DNA of 64,000 nt from Spongiactinospora sp. TRM90649 (GTDB taxonomy: Bacteria > Actinomycetota > Actinomycetes > Streptosporangiales > Streptosporangiaceae): assembly GCF_029382225.1 (NCBI RefSeq), contig NZ_JARLTC010000002.1, positions 620,001 through 684,000 of the forward strand, given 5' to 3'. The stretch's first letter is position 1; each line of letters starts with the position of its first letter. The notes beneath the pieces are model-generated. The model had not been told where the DNA came from and did no database searches. It saw only the letters and a list, made by a program, of their open reading frames with translations. A program made the position numbers and the translations under genes. This document shows, one piece after another, positions 28,157 to 37,035 of the stretch.

Positions 28157-29128
28157 ATGTCCGAGCACCCGGCCGCCCGCGCCCCCTTCGCCCTCGCGCC
28201 GCCCGCCGAACCGGGGCTCGGGGCGCTGGTCCGCGCGATGGCGGGCTCACTGCGCCGCTACTGGGACGACGCCCCGGGGTACCTGCGGCTGCCGTACGTC
28301 GTCGGGGCCGCGCTGATCGTCTGCGGGCTCGTCCACGCCGTGCTCTGGGCCGTGTACGGCGGGCCCGTCGCCGGCCCGGTGTCCTGGCGCAAGCCGATCA
28401 CGTTCGGCGTCTCCTTCGGGATGACCACGATCACGCTCGCCTGGGCCGGGTCGTACCTGCCGGTCCGTCCCCGGGCCGGGTGGATCCTGTCCGTGCTGCT
28501 CTGCGCCTCCACCACCGCCGAGGTCGTCTGGGTGACCGTCCAGCACGCCAGGGGGGTGCCCTCGCACTTCAACGACGCCACCGTGCTCGACGACGACCTG
28601 TTCACCGCCGGCGGCGTGGCCATCGGCGTAACCAACGTGGTCATCCTGACCATGACGGTGGCCGTCTTCCTGCGCGCCACCGCGCCCCGGCCGCTCGCCT
28701 GGGCACTGCGCGGGGGGCTGATCGCGCTGCTGGTCGCCCAGGGGATCGGCATGTGGATGATCCTGCACGGTATGGACCTGCAGGAGGCCGGCGTCACCCC
28801 GCTCAGCGGGCCGATGACGACGTACGGCCCGGCCGGCGACATGAAGTTCACGCACGCCGTGCCGATGCACGCCGTCCAGGTGCTGGGCGCGCTGGCCTGG
28901 GCCCTGTCGTTCACCCGCCTCACGACGCGGGCGCGCACGGTGCTGGTCGGCCTGGCCGTCGCGGGCTACGCCGGCCTGTTCGTCACCGCCCTCGTGCGCA
29001 CCTCCACCGGCCTGGCGCCTTTCCTCCCGCTGGGCGCGCCCGTGCTGATCTACCTGATCCCCGTCGCCCTGCTCGTCACCGCGTGGGCGGCCACCGCCGT
29101 CGCCCTCTACCGCGGCGCGACGGCGTGA
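28157..29128 (+). CDS. Multipass membrane protein of unknown function
   Basis: A 323-residue protein with about eight predicted helices (for example PYVVGAALIVCGLVHAVLWAV, ITLAWAGSYL, GWILSVLLCAS, VVILTMTVAVFL, LVGLAVAGYAGLFV, PVLIYLIPVALLVTAWAA). Conserved-looking polar elements inside or near helices include SWRKPITFGVSFG, DDDLF, GMWMILHGMD and MKFTHAVPMHAVQVLG, suggesting a channel, carrier or enzyme rather than a simple anchor. ATG is preceded by CAGGAGG. It is divergent from the two-component genes, which may control it. Its last 22 bases overlap the end of the convergent SDR gene. Family not recognised. Confidence 0.75.
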   Translation: MSEHPAARAPFALAPPAEPGLGALVRAMAGSLRRYWDDAPGYLRLPYVVGAALIVCGLVHAVLWAVYGGPVAGPVSWRKPITFGVSFGMTTITLAWAGSYLPVRPRAGWILSVLLCASTTAEVVWVTVQHARGVPSHFNDATVLDDDLFTAGGVAIGVTNVVILTMTVAVFLRATAPRPLAWALRGGLIALLVAQGIGMWMILHGMDLQEAGVTPLSGPMTTYGPAGDMKFTHAVPMHAVQVLGALAWALSFTRLTTRARTVLVGLAVAGYAGLFVTALVRTSTGLAPFLPLGAPVLIYLIPVALLVTAWAATAVALYRGATA

Positions 29129-30093
29129 TCCGCCTCCGGGAAGGCGTCCACGCCGGTGAGGTCGGCCGAGAGCGCCCACAGGCGGCGGGCCTGCTCGGGG
29201 TCGACCGCGTAGGAGCGGACGCCTCCGGGGGCGGTCGAGTCGGCGGAGACCACCTCGGCGATGTCGCAGTCCTCGCAGTAGACGCCGCCCATGCCGGCGA
29301 GGCGCGGAGAGGTGGCCGCCCACACCTGGGTGGCGGCCCCCTGCTCGGGGGTCTTGAAGTCCGGGTTGTGCGGGTTGCCATCCTCGTCGATCCAGCCGAA
29401 GGCGACCATCTCCTCCTTGGCCAGGTGGCGCTGCAGGGGGGTGAGGATGCCGCCGGGGTGCAGCGCGAACGCGCGGACTCCCGATTCCCTGGCCAGTTCG
29501 TCGAGGCGCACCGCGAAGAGCACGTTGGCGGTCTTGGACTGGCCGTAGGCGGCCCACTTGTCGTAGCCGTCCGCGAAGTGCGGGTCGTCCCAGCGGATGG
29601 GCGAGCGGCGGTGGCCGCCGGAGGAGACGGAGACGACCCTCGCGCCGCCCGGCTCGATGGCGGGCCAGAGGCGGTTGACCAGGGCGTAGTGGCCGAGGTG
29701 GTTGGTGCCGAACTGGGCCTCCCAGCCGGGGCCGATCCGGGTCTCCGGCGACGCCATGATCGCGGCACTGTTGATCATGATGTCGATGGAACGGCCGGTC
29801 GCCACGAAGCGCTCGGCGAAGTCGCGGATGCTCTCCTGGTCGCCGAGGTCCAGTTCGTCCACCTCGACGCCCCCGATGCCCGCGACGGCCTCGCGCGCGG
29901 CGTCCGGCCGCCGGGCGGGGACCACCACGCGCGCCCCGGCTCCGGCGAGCGCCCGGGTGGTCTCCAGGCCGAGCCCCGAGTATCCGCCGGTGACGACCGC
30001 GAGCCTGCCGGTGAGGTCGATCCCGCGCAGCACGTCGTCCGCGGTGCTCCTGTAGCCGAAACCCGATCCGATCTTGTGCTGAGGCGTTGTCAT
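29107..30093 (-). CDS. SDR oxidoreductase, retinol dehydrogenase-like
   Basis: A 328-residue short-chain dehydrogenase with an N-terminal extension before the Rossmann motif GGYSGLGLETT, then VVPARRPDAAR (NADP preference by the Arg), NSAAIM, NHLGHYAL, SSGGH and the catalytic YGQSKTAN. This is the pattern of retinol dehydrogenase/WW-domain oxidoreductase-like reductases. The C-terminus (YCEDCDIAEV, PEQARRLWAL) is family-typical. A perfect palindrome lies 18 bases upstream of the start. It overlaps the convergent membrane protein gene by 22 bases. Confidence 0.9.
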   Translation of the reverse strand: MTTPQHKIGSGFGYRSTADDVLRGIDLTGRLAVVTGGYSGLGLETTRALAGAGARVVVPARRPDAAREAVAGIGGVEVDELDLGDQESIRDFAERFVATGRSIDIMINSAAIMASPETRIGPGWEAQFGTNHLGHYALVNRLWPAIEPGGARVVSVSSGGHRRSPIRWDDPHFADGYDKWAAYGQSKTANVLFAVRLDELARESGVRAFALHPGGILTPLQRHLAKEEMVAFGWIDEDGNPHNPDFKTPEQGAATQVWAATSPRLAGMGGVYCEDCDIAEVVSADSTAPGGVRSYAVDPEQARRLWALSADLTGVDAFPEADHAVAPR

Positions 30094-30111
30094 GAGACGG
30101 AGCCTACGGAT

Positions 30112-30125
30112 TGGAGTGCACTCCA
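30112..30125. promoter_or_regulatory. Perfect 14-bp palindrome, probable TetR-type operator
   Basis: TGGAGTGCACTCCA reads identically on both strands and sits 19 bases before the ATG of the SDR gene, where a repressor would block it. TGGAGTGCACTCCA-like boxes are typical targets of TetR-family repressors. No TetR gene is adjacent to this gene, so the regulator would be encoded elsewhere. Confidence 0.65.
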
Positions 30126-30248
30126 GGTCAAGGGGATCGGGGTCGTGGCGCGGTCGACGGCCCGCATCCCGCGCTCCTTACTCGATGGAACGGATACCGC
30201 CTCGTAGTGAAACAGCCGTCCCGCGCCCCGGCAATCGAATTTCGGCGC

Positions 30249-31154
30249 TCAGCGGACGGCGGCGAGCAGCTCCGTCATACGCGCGAGCTGGACATCCGGC
30301 TCGGTCCCTGTCGAGTCCATCGACCAGAAGACCTCGTTCACGCCGAGCCCGCGCAGGCGCTCGACGTCTCCGGCGACCTGCTGCACCGAGCCGGACAGCG
30401 GCCCGCGCTCGTCCAGCGGCTCGCCGGAGATCGGGGCGTTGACGCGGACCACGACCGGAAGCGCTCCCGGCTCCCGCCCCGCGTCCCGCTCGAAGCCCCG
30501 GAACGCGGCGATCGCGCCCTCCAGGGCGTCCCAGCTCATCGCCACCGGGTTGAGGCCCACGCCCAGCTCGGCCGCCCTGCGCAGGGCGGCCGGGGCCCCC
30601 GCGCCGACGATGATTGGCGGGCCGCCGTCCTGCACCGGTTTCGGGGCGATCGCGGACTTGGCGATCGTGTAGAACCGCCCGTCGAAGCTGACCGGATCGG
30701 GCCCCCAGACGGCCCGCAGCGCCTCGATGAACTCGCCGAACCCGGCCCCCTTGCGGCTGGTGGGCACGCCCGCCGCCTGGAACTCCGCGTCGAGCCAGCC
30801 CTGCCCAAGCCCGGCGACGACCCGCCCGCCGCTGAGGCGATCCAGGGTGGCGAAGCTGCGCCCGAGCGCGGCCGGATTGTGGAACAGCGCGATCAGCACG
30901 CTGGTGCCGAGCCGGACGCGCGAGGTCTTGGCGGCGGCGAAGGCGAGGACCTCAAGCGGGGAGTAGACGTTGTTGTAGACCTCGGGCATCGACATGGTGC
31001 CGCCGCCGATGGTGACCGGTTCCGTCGGTGACAGCAGCCGTTCGAACACCCAGACCGAGTCGAGGCCGATCCGCTCGGCCCCCTCGGCCACCTGCCCGAT
31101 GGCCTCGGCGGACGCGAAACGCCCCGCGGTGGGAAGAGCCAGTCCGAAATCCAT
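30249..31154 (-). CDS. LLM-class (probably F420-dependent) oxidoreductase
   Basis: A 301-residue luciferase-like TIM-barrel oxidoreductase with MDFGLALPTAG at the N-terminus, SVWVFERLL, RVRLGTSVLIALFHNPA, LDRLSGGRVVAGLGQGW and PPIIVGAGAPAALRRAAELG. In actinobacteria these proteins mostly use cofactor F420, although FMN is possible. ATG at 31154 has CAGGAG upstream; the reading frame runs much further but without family similarity. It is divergent from the PadR gene, and the PadR palindrome lies about 100 bases upstream of it, so PadR could control both. Confidence 0.88.
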   Translation of the reverse strand: MDFGLALPTAGRFASAEAIGQVAEGAERIGLDSVWVFERLLSPTEPVTIGGGTMSMPEVYNNVYSPLEVLAFAAAKTSRVRLGTSVLIALFHNPAALGRSFATLDRLSGGRVVAGLGQGWLDAEFQAAGVPTSRKGAGFGEFIEALRAVWGPDPVSFDGRFYTIAKSAIAPKPVQDGGPPIIVGAGAPAALRRAAELGVGLNPVAMSWDALEGAIAAFRGFERDAGREPGALPVVVRVNAPISGEPLDERGPLSGSVQQVAGDVERLRGLGVNEVFWSMDSTGTEPDVQLARMTELLAAVR

Positions 31155-31251
31155 GTCTTCTCCTGACATGTCGGTGATCTGGTCGAGTGATCCGTCGGAC
31201 TTGAACCCTCCAGCCGCCGCCCGAATTCCGCCGGCTTCCTCCGGCGGATTT

Positions 31252-31280
31252 GACCATACATCGCGCCGCGAAGTATGGTC
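31252..31280. promoter_or_regulatory. Near-perfect 29-bp palindrome, probable PadR operator
   Basis: GACCATAC (31252-31259) and GTATGGTC (31273-31280) flank TCGCG-C-CGCGA, so 26 of 29 positions are symmetric about 31266. ATAC/GTAT half sites fit PadR-family operators. The site ends six bases before the PadR start at 31287 and must overlap its promoter, implying autoregulation. Confidence 0.8.
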
Positions 31281-31286
31281 CCTTTC

Positions 31287-31673
31287 ATGGTGAAAGCGTC
31301 CGCCCCCATCAGCGAGCCCACATATTTCATCCTCGCGGCTCTCCTGGACGGCCCGCTGCACGGCCACGGCATCATCAAGCACGTGCTCGGGCTCTCCGAC
31401 GGCCGCGTCAAGCTGCCCGTCGGCACCCTGTACGGCGGGCTCGACCGGCTGGCCGCGCGCGGCCTGGTCGCCGTCGAGCGCGAGGAGATCGTGGACGGCC
31501 GCCCCCGCCGCTACTTCCGGCTCACCGACGACGGCCGGACCCTGGTCGAGGAGGAGGCGCGGCGCATGCAGCAGGCCGCCGCCGTCGTCACCGGCCGCAT
31601 CGCCCCCGGCTCCGCCTTCACCGGGCGCTCGGCGGTGCGGGCGGCGCTGCGCACGGCGGCGGCGTTCGCGTGA
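31287..31673 (+). CDS. PadR-family transcriptional regulator
   Basis: A 128-residue PadR regulator. The winged helix is SEPTYFILAALLDGPLHGHGIIKHV, then VKLPVGTLYGGLDRLAARGLVAVE, with a wing VDGRPRRYFRLTDDGR and a C-terminal dimerisation helix. ATG at 31287 follows only six bases after the palindrome and has no ribosome binding site; an in-frame ATG at 31275 lies inside the operator. A leaderless transcript is therefore likely. The stop overlaps the GTG of the downstream membrane protein gene, a common PadR-effector pairing. Confidence 0.9.
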   Translation: MVKASAPISEPTYFILAALLDGPLHGHGIIKHVLGLSDGRVKLPVGTLYGGLDRLAARGLVAVEREEIVDGRPRRYFRLTDDGRTLVEEEARRMQQAAAVVTGRIAPGSAFTGRSAVRAALRTAAAFA

Positions 31674-32584
31674 GCGACTCCGGCATGCCACAGCGGCTGC
31701 TGGAGCGCAGGTACCGGCGGATGCTCGTCGCCTACCCGCGCGGTTACCGGGCGGGCCACGGCGAGGAGCTGATCGCCACGCTGCTGGAGACCGCCGAGCC
31801 GCACCGCTCCACGCCCCCGCTCACCGAGGCCGCCGCCCTGCTCACCGGCGGGCTGCGCACCAGGATCGTCCAGGCCGCGCGGGGGCCGTCCTGGGCCGAC
31901 GGCCTGCATCTGACGATCACCGCGCTGGCGTTCGCGAACCTCGCGACGCTGCTCCCCTACGCCACCACGATCCCGCTGTGGACCGCGCTGGCGGCGCTCG
32001 CCGCGCTGGCGGTGGCACGCGGCCGGTTCCTGGTGGCGCTGCCGCTCGCCGCGCTGACCGGCGTCAAGGTCGCCGCCATCGGGCTCGGACGCCCCTGGCT
32101 GGACGCCACGCTGCTGCCGGTGTTCGCCGATCCGCTGCCGCGCGACTGGGGGATGCCCGCACTGCTGTCCACCGGCGGCCCGGTGGCCCCGGTCGCCGCG
32201 CACGCGATGGTCGTCCTGGGCGCGGCGGTGCTGGCCGTACGGCACCGCGCCGCGCGCCCCCGCTCCTGGTGGTGGTGGGCGGCCGTGCCGCCGCTCGCCG
32301 GGGTGAACGCCGAACAGTACGACGCCGGCGACCCCACCGCCACCCCCGCCCGGATCTGCCTGGAGATCGCCCTGCTGCTGCTCGCCGCGCTGGCCGGGCA
32401 CATCGCGATGGACGCGCGCTGGGCCCTGGCCGCCACCCTCTACCTGCCGTTCGAAGTGATCGAACTGATCGAGAACCACCTCATGGCCACCCGGCGCGAC
32501 TTCGCCCACCTGGCCCTGCTCGTCTTCCTGACCGGCGTCGCGACCGCCGTCACCCACCAATCGCGCAGGCGAGCCCTGCTCTAA
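31670..32584 (+). CDS. Membrane protein co-translated with PadR
   Basis: A 304-residue protein. The first about 50 residues are cytoplasmic and basic (QRLLERRYRRMLVAYPRGYRAGHGEEL), a segment that usually follows PadR-type regulators in actinobacteria, and are followed by about seven hydrophobic helices (LHLTITALAFANLATLLP onward). GTG at 31670 overlaps the padR stop (GTGA). The tight coupling suggests that the regulator controls this gene, perhaps in an envelope stress or export role. No catalytic motif is seen and the function is unknown. Confidence 0.8.
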   Translation: MSDSGMPQRLLERRYRRMLVAYPRGYRAGHGEELIATLLETAEPHRSTPPLTEAAALLTGGLRTRIVQAARGPSWADGLHLTITALAFANLATLLPYATTIPLWTALAALAALAVARGRFLVALPLAALTGVKVAAIGLGRPWLDATLLPVFADPLPRDWGMPALLSTGGPVAPVAAHAMVVLGAAVLAVRHRAARPRSWWWWAAVPPLAGVNAEQYDAGDPTATPARICLEIALLLLAALAGHIAMDARWALAATLYLPFEVIELIENHLMATRRDFAHLALLVFLTGVATAVTHQSRRRALL

Positions 32585-32660
32585 CCCGCGCACGAAACGC
32601 ACCGGCGGCGTCGCCGCGCGACGCGCGTCCTTCTCCCCATGCCCGAAACCGAGGTGCCAA

Positions 32661-33569
32661 GTGTCCAAGCTGACCCGTGCCACCCTTACGGCCTGTGCCG
32701 CCGCACCGCTTGCGCTGCTCGCCGCGTGCGGCTCCACCGCCCCGCCGGCCGCCTCCGCCCAGCCGCAGCCCACCGGCCAGGAGACGCAACGCAAAGTCGA
32801 GAACATCATCGCCGACTGCATGAAGGGCAAGGGCTTCCAGTACGTGCCCTTCGTCGCGCCGCCCTTCGAGGCGCCCAAGGAGGTGGCCAAGGCGTACTCC
32901 GGCGACTACGAGGCGCTGAAGAGCCACCGCCAGAAACAGGGCTACGGCGTGTTCGCGATCTTCGTATACCCCAAGGAACTGAACAACCCGATGGTCGAGC
33001 CGGACGAGACGGCCAAGCCCCAGGTGGTGAACCCGAACAACGAGATCCGCGTGTCGCTGTCCAAGAGCCAGCACGCCGCATACCAGGACGCCAACGACCT
33101 CTGCTACACCAAGGCCGTCAAGGACGTGACCGGCAAACAGGTCAGCGGCTACCGCGACCACTATGAGCAGGCCGAGGCCCGGGTGGGACGGCTGGCCGCC
33201 CAGGAGCTGGACGGCGACGCCCGGTTGGTGGAACTGGCCGCGGCCACCGGGTCATGCCTGAAGGCCAAGGGATACACGGTCGCCTCCACCAAGCCGACCG
33301 CGATCGCCGACCGGGGCCGCGAGCGGTTCGAGGCCATCAAGCGCCCGATGGGCGAACTGATCCCGGAAGACGTCGCCAAGGGGCTGGCGGCCAAGAAGGG
33401 CGAGCGCTACGAGCCCAACCTGTCGGTGGAGCAGGCCAGGCCGTACCTGGACCGTGAGGTCAAGGACGCGATGGACGACCTGGAGTGCGGCAAGGAGTTC
33501 TACCCCCGCTACCTGCCCGCGCACGCGACCATCGAGCGCCGCGCCTACGAGGAGTACGGGCTTCGGTGA
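32661..33569 (+). CDS. Lipoprotein of unknown function, first gene of export operon
   Basis: A 302-residue lipoprotein. The signal peptide ends with the lipobox LLAAC (Cys23), followed by a Pro/Ala/Ser linker. The mature part is hydrophilic and largely helical, with four further cysteines (ADCMKG, DLCYT, GSCLKAKGY, LECGKEF) that could form two disulfides; the DCMKGKGF and SCLKAKGY segments look like an internal repeat. The start is GTG at 32661 after GAGGTG. Its stop overlaps the GTG of the MacA-like gene, so it is probably an outer-face partner of the transporter. Confidence 0.8.
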   Translation: MSKLTRATLTACAAAPLALLAACGSTAPPAASAQPQPTGQETQRKVENIIADCMKGKGFQYVPFVAPPFEAPKEVAKAYSGDYEALKSHRQKQGYGVFAIFVYPKELNNPMVEPDETAKPQVVNPNNEIRVSLSKSQHAAYQDANDLCYTKAVKDVTGKQVSGYRDHYEQAEARVGRLAAQELDGDARLVELAAATGSCLKAKGYTVASTKPTAIADRGRERFEAIKRPMGELIPEDVAKGLAAKKGERYEPNLSVEQARPYLDREVKDAMDDLECGKEFYPRYLPAHATIERRAYEEYGLR

Positions 33570-35062
33570 AGACGAGATCACCGCGCCGGGTGCTCGGCGC
33601 GGTCATCGCGGGCGTGGTCGCGATCGCCGTCGCGGGCTGGTTCGTGGCGGGACGGCTGCGCTCCCCCGCCGACGAGGCGGCGCTGCGGCAGCCCCCCAAG
33701 GCGTCGCTGGTCACCGCCCCGGTCGAACGGCGCGGGCTGACCAGCACGGTCGCGGTCAACGGCGCACTTGAGTACGGCTCGCCGGTCACGGTGACGCTGG
33801 CCGGGACGGTCGGCTCGACCGGCCAGGAGGGCGTCGCCGGGCAGGGCGCGGCGTCCGCGCAACTGGTCACCCGCGCGCCGCGCACCGGGCGGATCCGCGA
33901 GGGCCGCCCGCTCATGGAGGTGAACGGCCGGCCGGTGTTCGCCCTGGCCGGGAAGGTGCCGATGCACCGAACCATCACGCCGGGCACCGGCGGGGCCGAC
34001 GTGCGGCAGCTCCAGCGGGCGCTGCGCCGTCTCGGGTACGGCGCGCCCACGTCGGGGAAGTTCGACGCGGGCACCGCCGACGCCGTGCGCCGGTGGTACC
34101 GCGCGCAGGGCTACCGTGCCCAGGAGCCCGGTCCGGCCGCCAGGCAGACCCTGGACGAACTGGGCAAGGCGCTGCAGACCGCCGAGGAGACACTGGCCGC
34201 CGACCGGGCCGCGCTGGCGGAGGCGAACGACATCAGGCTGCTGCGCGCCCGGCTGGCCAACGCCCGCGCCGACCTGCGGGCCGCGCGCAAGGCCGAGCAG
34301 CGGGGCAAGCCGCTGCGCGCCGCGCAGGAGGCCGTGCTCGCCGCCGAGCAGGCGCTTCGCACGGCGGAACGCACCGGCGGGCCGCTCCGGCTCAAGATCT
34401 CCAACGGGCGGAAGAACCTGGACCGGGCGCGGGCGAACCTCGCGGAGTACCGGGAGACCTACGGCGTCGCCGTCCCGCCCGGCGAGATCGTGTTCCTGCC
34501 GAAGCTGCCCGCCCGGTTGTCCAAGGCGTCGGTCCGCGCGGGCGACGCCGTCCGCGCGGCGATCGGCACGGTGACCGGCTCGTCCTTCGTGGTCAACGGC
34601 TCGGTGGACGACCAGGAGGCGGAGCTGATGCGCCCCGGCCTGGCGGCCGTGATCGAGACCCCCTCAGGGGACACGTATCCGGCGCGGCTGGCCGCGCTGG
34701 GCGCGGACGCGCGGACGGCGCCCGAGCAGGAGGGCGGGCAGGCCAACGGCCGCGACGAGGAGGCACCCGTGGCGGGCAGCGTGCCGGTGCGCGTCACGCC
34801 CACCAAGGCCAAGGGGCTGGCGGCGCTGGCCGGGACGGCGGTGACGGTGCGGATCACGATCGGCAAGACCGAGGGCGAGGTGTTGGCCGTACCGGTGTCG
34901 GCGATCGTCACCGCCGCCGACGGCAAGGCGCGCGTCCAGGTGGAGTACGCCACCGACCGCACCCGCATGGTCGAGGTCCGTACCGGCCTCACGGCCGACG
35001 GCCTGGTCCAGGTGGACGGCGATCTGAAAGAGGGCGACCGCGTAGTGATCAGCGATGCCTGA
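33566..35062 (+). CDS. Membrane fusion (MacA-like) protein with peptidoglycan-binding domain
   Basis: A 498-residue anchored periplasmic adaptor. An N-terminal helix (VLGAVIAGVVAIAVAGWFVAG) precedes the HlyD-type beta-barrel start (VERRGLTSTVAVNGALEYG). A PG_binding_1 domain lies at about 145-190 (GGADVRQLQRALRRLGYGAP, TADAVRRWYRAQGY), then a coiled-coil hairpin at about 205-310 (rich in Ala/Arg/Glu), and the closing beta domain (VPVSAIVTAADGKARVQV). Such adaptors link MacB-type ABC transporters to the cell wall in Gram-positive bacteria. The GTG start overlaps the lipoprotein stop; the stop overlaps the ATPase gene by eight bases. Confidence 0.9.
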   Translation: MKTRSPRRVLGAVIAGVVAIAVAGWFVAGRLRSPADEAALRQPPKASLVTAPVERRGLTSTVAVNGALEYGSPVTVTLAGTVGSTGQEGVAGQGAASAQLVTRAPRTGRIREGRPLMEVNGRPVFALAGKVPMHRTITPGTGGADVRQLQRALRRLGYGAPTSGKFDAGTADAVRRWYRAQGYRAQEPGPAARQTLDELGKALQTAEETLAADRAALAEANDIRLLRARLANARADLRAARKAEQRGKPLRAAQEAVLAAEQALRTAERTGGPLRLKISNGRKNLDRARANLAEYRETYGVAVPPGEIVFLPKLPARLSKASVRAGDAVRAAIGTVTGSSFVVNGSVDDQEAELMRPGLAAVIETPSGDTYPARLAALGADARTAPEQEGGQANGRDEEAPVAGSVPVRVTPTKAKGLAALAGTAVTVRITIGKTEGEVLAVPVSAIVTAADGKARVQVEYATDRTRMVEVRTGLTADGLVQVDGDLKEGDRVVISDA

Positions 35063-35735
35063 CCCCGTCATCTCGCTCGATCGGGTGACGCGGGTGTTCC
35101 CGGCCGAGCCGCCGGTGCGGGCGCTGGCGGAGGTGTCGCTCGCAGTGCGTCGCGGCGATCACCTCGCCGTGGTCGGCCCGTCCGGCTCCGGCAAGTCCAC
35201 CCTGCTCAACACGCTCGGTCTGCTGGACCGCCCCACTTCCGGAAGCTACCTCCTGGACGGCGTGGAGACGACGGCGCTCAAGGACGGCGCGCGCACCCGG
35301 CTGCGCGGCGAGCGGATCGGGTTCGTGTTCCAGTCCTTCCACCTGCTGGCCCATCGCACCGCCTTGGAGAACGTGATGCTCGCCGAGGTCTATCGGGGTC
35401 GGGGACCGTCACGAGCCGGACGGCGGGAGCGTGCCGAACGGGCCCTCGCGCGGGTCCGGATGGAGCACCGCGCGGGGTTCCAGCCGAACCGGCTGTCCGG
35501 CGGGGAGCGGCAGCGGGTGGCGATCGCCAGGGCGCTGCTCGGCGAGCCGTCCCTGCTGCTGTGCGACGAGCCGACCGGCAACCTGGACGGCCACAACACC
35601 GGGCTGCTCCTGGACCTGTTCGACGACCTGCGCGACCAGGGCCACACCATCGTGATCATCACTCATGAGGACGAGGTCAGCGAACGGGCCGGGCGGCGCA
35701 TCAGGATCACCGACGGCGAGCTGTGGGAGGAGTGA
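35055..35735 (+). CDS. ABC transporter ATPase, MacB/LolD type
   Basis: A 226-residue ATPase: Walker A GPSGSGKSTLLN, Q-loop VFQSFHLLAHRTALENV, signature LSGGERQRVAIARAL, Walker B LLLCDEPTGNLD and H-loop ITHEDEV. The pattern matches the LolD/MacB family, which drives mechanotransmission rather than classical transport. It works with the FtsX-like permease encoded three bases downstream and the adaptor upstream, exporting or extracting a lipid, peptide or drug. Confidence 0.93.
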   Translation: MPDPVISLDRVTRVFPAEPPVRALAEVSLAVRRGDHLAVVGPSGSGKSTLLNTLGLLDRPTSGSYLLDGVETTALKDGARTRLRGERIGFVFQSFHLLAHRTALENVMLAEVYRGRGPSRAGRRERAERALARVRMEHRAGFQPNRLSGGERQRVAIARALLGEPSLLLCDEPTGNLDGHNTGLLLDLFDDLRDQGHTIVIITHEDEVSERAGRRIRITDGELWEE

Positions 35736-35738
35736 GCG

Positions 35739-36926
35739 GTGGATCCGCGTGACCTTTGGTCGGAGGCGCTGGCCGGGGTGCTCGCCCGGCCGGTGCGCAC
35801 GGCCCTGACCACGCTCGGCACCGTGCTGGGCATCGCCACCCTGGTGATCACGCTGGGCGTGGCGGCCACGGCGGGCAACCAGATCGTCGGCCGCTTCGAC
35901 GAGCTGACCGCGACGTCCATCACCGTCGAGGTGCCCGAGGCCCCGCAGGAGGCAGTCGGGCCCCTGGTCGCCTGGGACGCCCCCGCCGCGCTGACCCGCC
36001 TGCGCGGGGTCGCCTCGGCCGCCGCCCTGGCGCAGAGCGAGCGCAGCTCCAACCTGACCGTCACCGCGAACGCCCTGGTGGACCCGACCAGGGTCACCGG
36101 CCAGAGCCTGGCCGTGGTCGCGGCCACGGTGAACCTGCCCGCCGCCGCGCGCGGCCGGATGGCCCAGGGCCGTTTCTACGACGAGGGCCACGTACGGCGG
36201 CGCGACCGCGTGGTGGTGCTCGGCGCGGACGCGGCTCGCATGCTGGGCGTCTCCCGCCTGGAGCACGCCCCCGCCGTTTTCATCGGCGGGCGGGCGTACA
36301 CCGTCATCGGGATCCTCGGCGCGGTGGGACGCGAGCAGTCGCTGTCCACGGCGGTGATCGTGCCGCCCGGGCTCGGCCGCGACTTCGGCCTGAAGGAGGT
36401 CACCCGGGTACTGGTCAACACGACCCTCGGCGCGGCCGAACTGATCGCCGGCCAGGTGCCGAGGGCGCTCAGCCCGTCACGGGGCGGGGAGCTGCACGTG
36501 ATCACCCCGCCCAGCCCGACCCGGGCCAGGGACGGCGTGGAGAACGACGTCAACGGGCTGTTCCTGATCCTCGGCCTGGTCTCACTGGTGGTCGGCGCGG
36601 TGGGCATCGCCAACGTCACGCTGGTCACGGTGATGGAACGGGTCCAGGAGATCGGGCTGCGCCGCTCGCTGGGCGCGGCGCGACGGCACATCGCCGGGCA
36701 GTTCCTGCTGGAGTCCACGCTGATCGGCCTGGCCGGCGGCGTGATCGGCGCGAGCGTCGGCATCGTCGCGGTGGTCGCGGTCTCCGCCGCCCGCCAGTGG
36801 ACCCCGGTGCTGGACCTGCGCCTGGCACTCGCCGCCCCGATCGCGGGCGCACTGGTGGGCCTGCTCGCGGGCCTTTATCCGGCACTGCGCGCGTCCCGGA
36901 TGGAACCGGTGGAGGCGCTCCGCTGA
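35739..36926 (+). CDS. MacB/FtsX-type ABC permease
   Basis: A 395-residue permease with the MacB layout: one N-terminal helix (about 20-45, TALTTLGTVLGIATLVITLGVAA), a large extracytoplasmic domain (about 50-270) and three C-terminal helices in the FtsX domain (LFLILGLVSLVVGAVGIANV, VMERVQEIGLRRSLGA, LLAGLYPALRASRMEPVEALR). The GTG start follows three bases after the ATPase stop, with GGAGGAG upstream. It is the last gene of the four-gene unit. Confidence 0.92.
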   Translation: MDPRDLWSEALAGVLARPVRTALTTLGTVLGIATLVITLGVAATAGNQIVGRFDELTATSITVEVPEAPQEAVGPLVAWDAPAALTRLRGVASAAALAQSERSSNLTVTANALVDPTRVTGQSLAVVAATVNLPAAARGRMAQGRFYDEGHVRRRDRVVVLGADAARMLGVSRLEHAPAVFIGGRAYTVIGILGAVGREQSLSTAVIVPPGLGRDFGLKEVTRVLVNTTLGAAELIAGQVPRALSPSRGGELHVITPPSPTRARDGVENDVNGLFLILGLVSLVVGAVGIANVTLVTVMERVQEIGLRRSLGAARRHIAGQFLLESTLIGLAGGVIGASVGIVAVVAVSAARQWTPVLDLRLALAAPIAGALVGLLAGLYPALRASRMEPVEALR

Positions 36927-37035
36927 AATTCATTTTTCGCGGGCTCAAATCGAATGTTCTCCCAGGTCAGGCGGTATATGCGAGCATGATGTTCGCGTTT
37001 GCCGAATTCTCCGGCGGCCATTCAGGATGGGCGGC

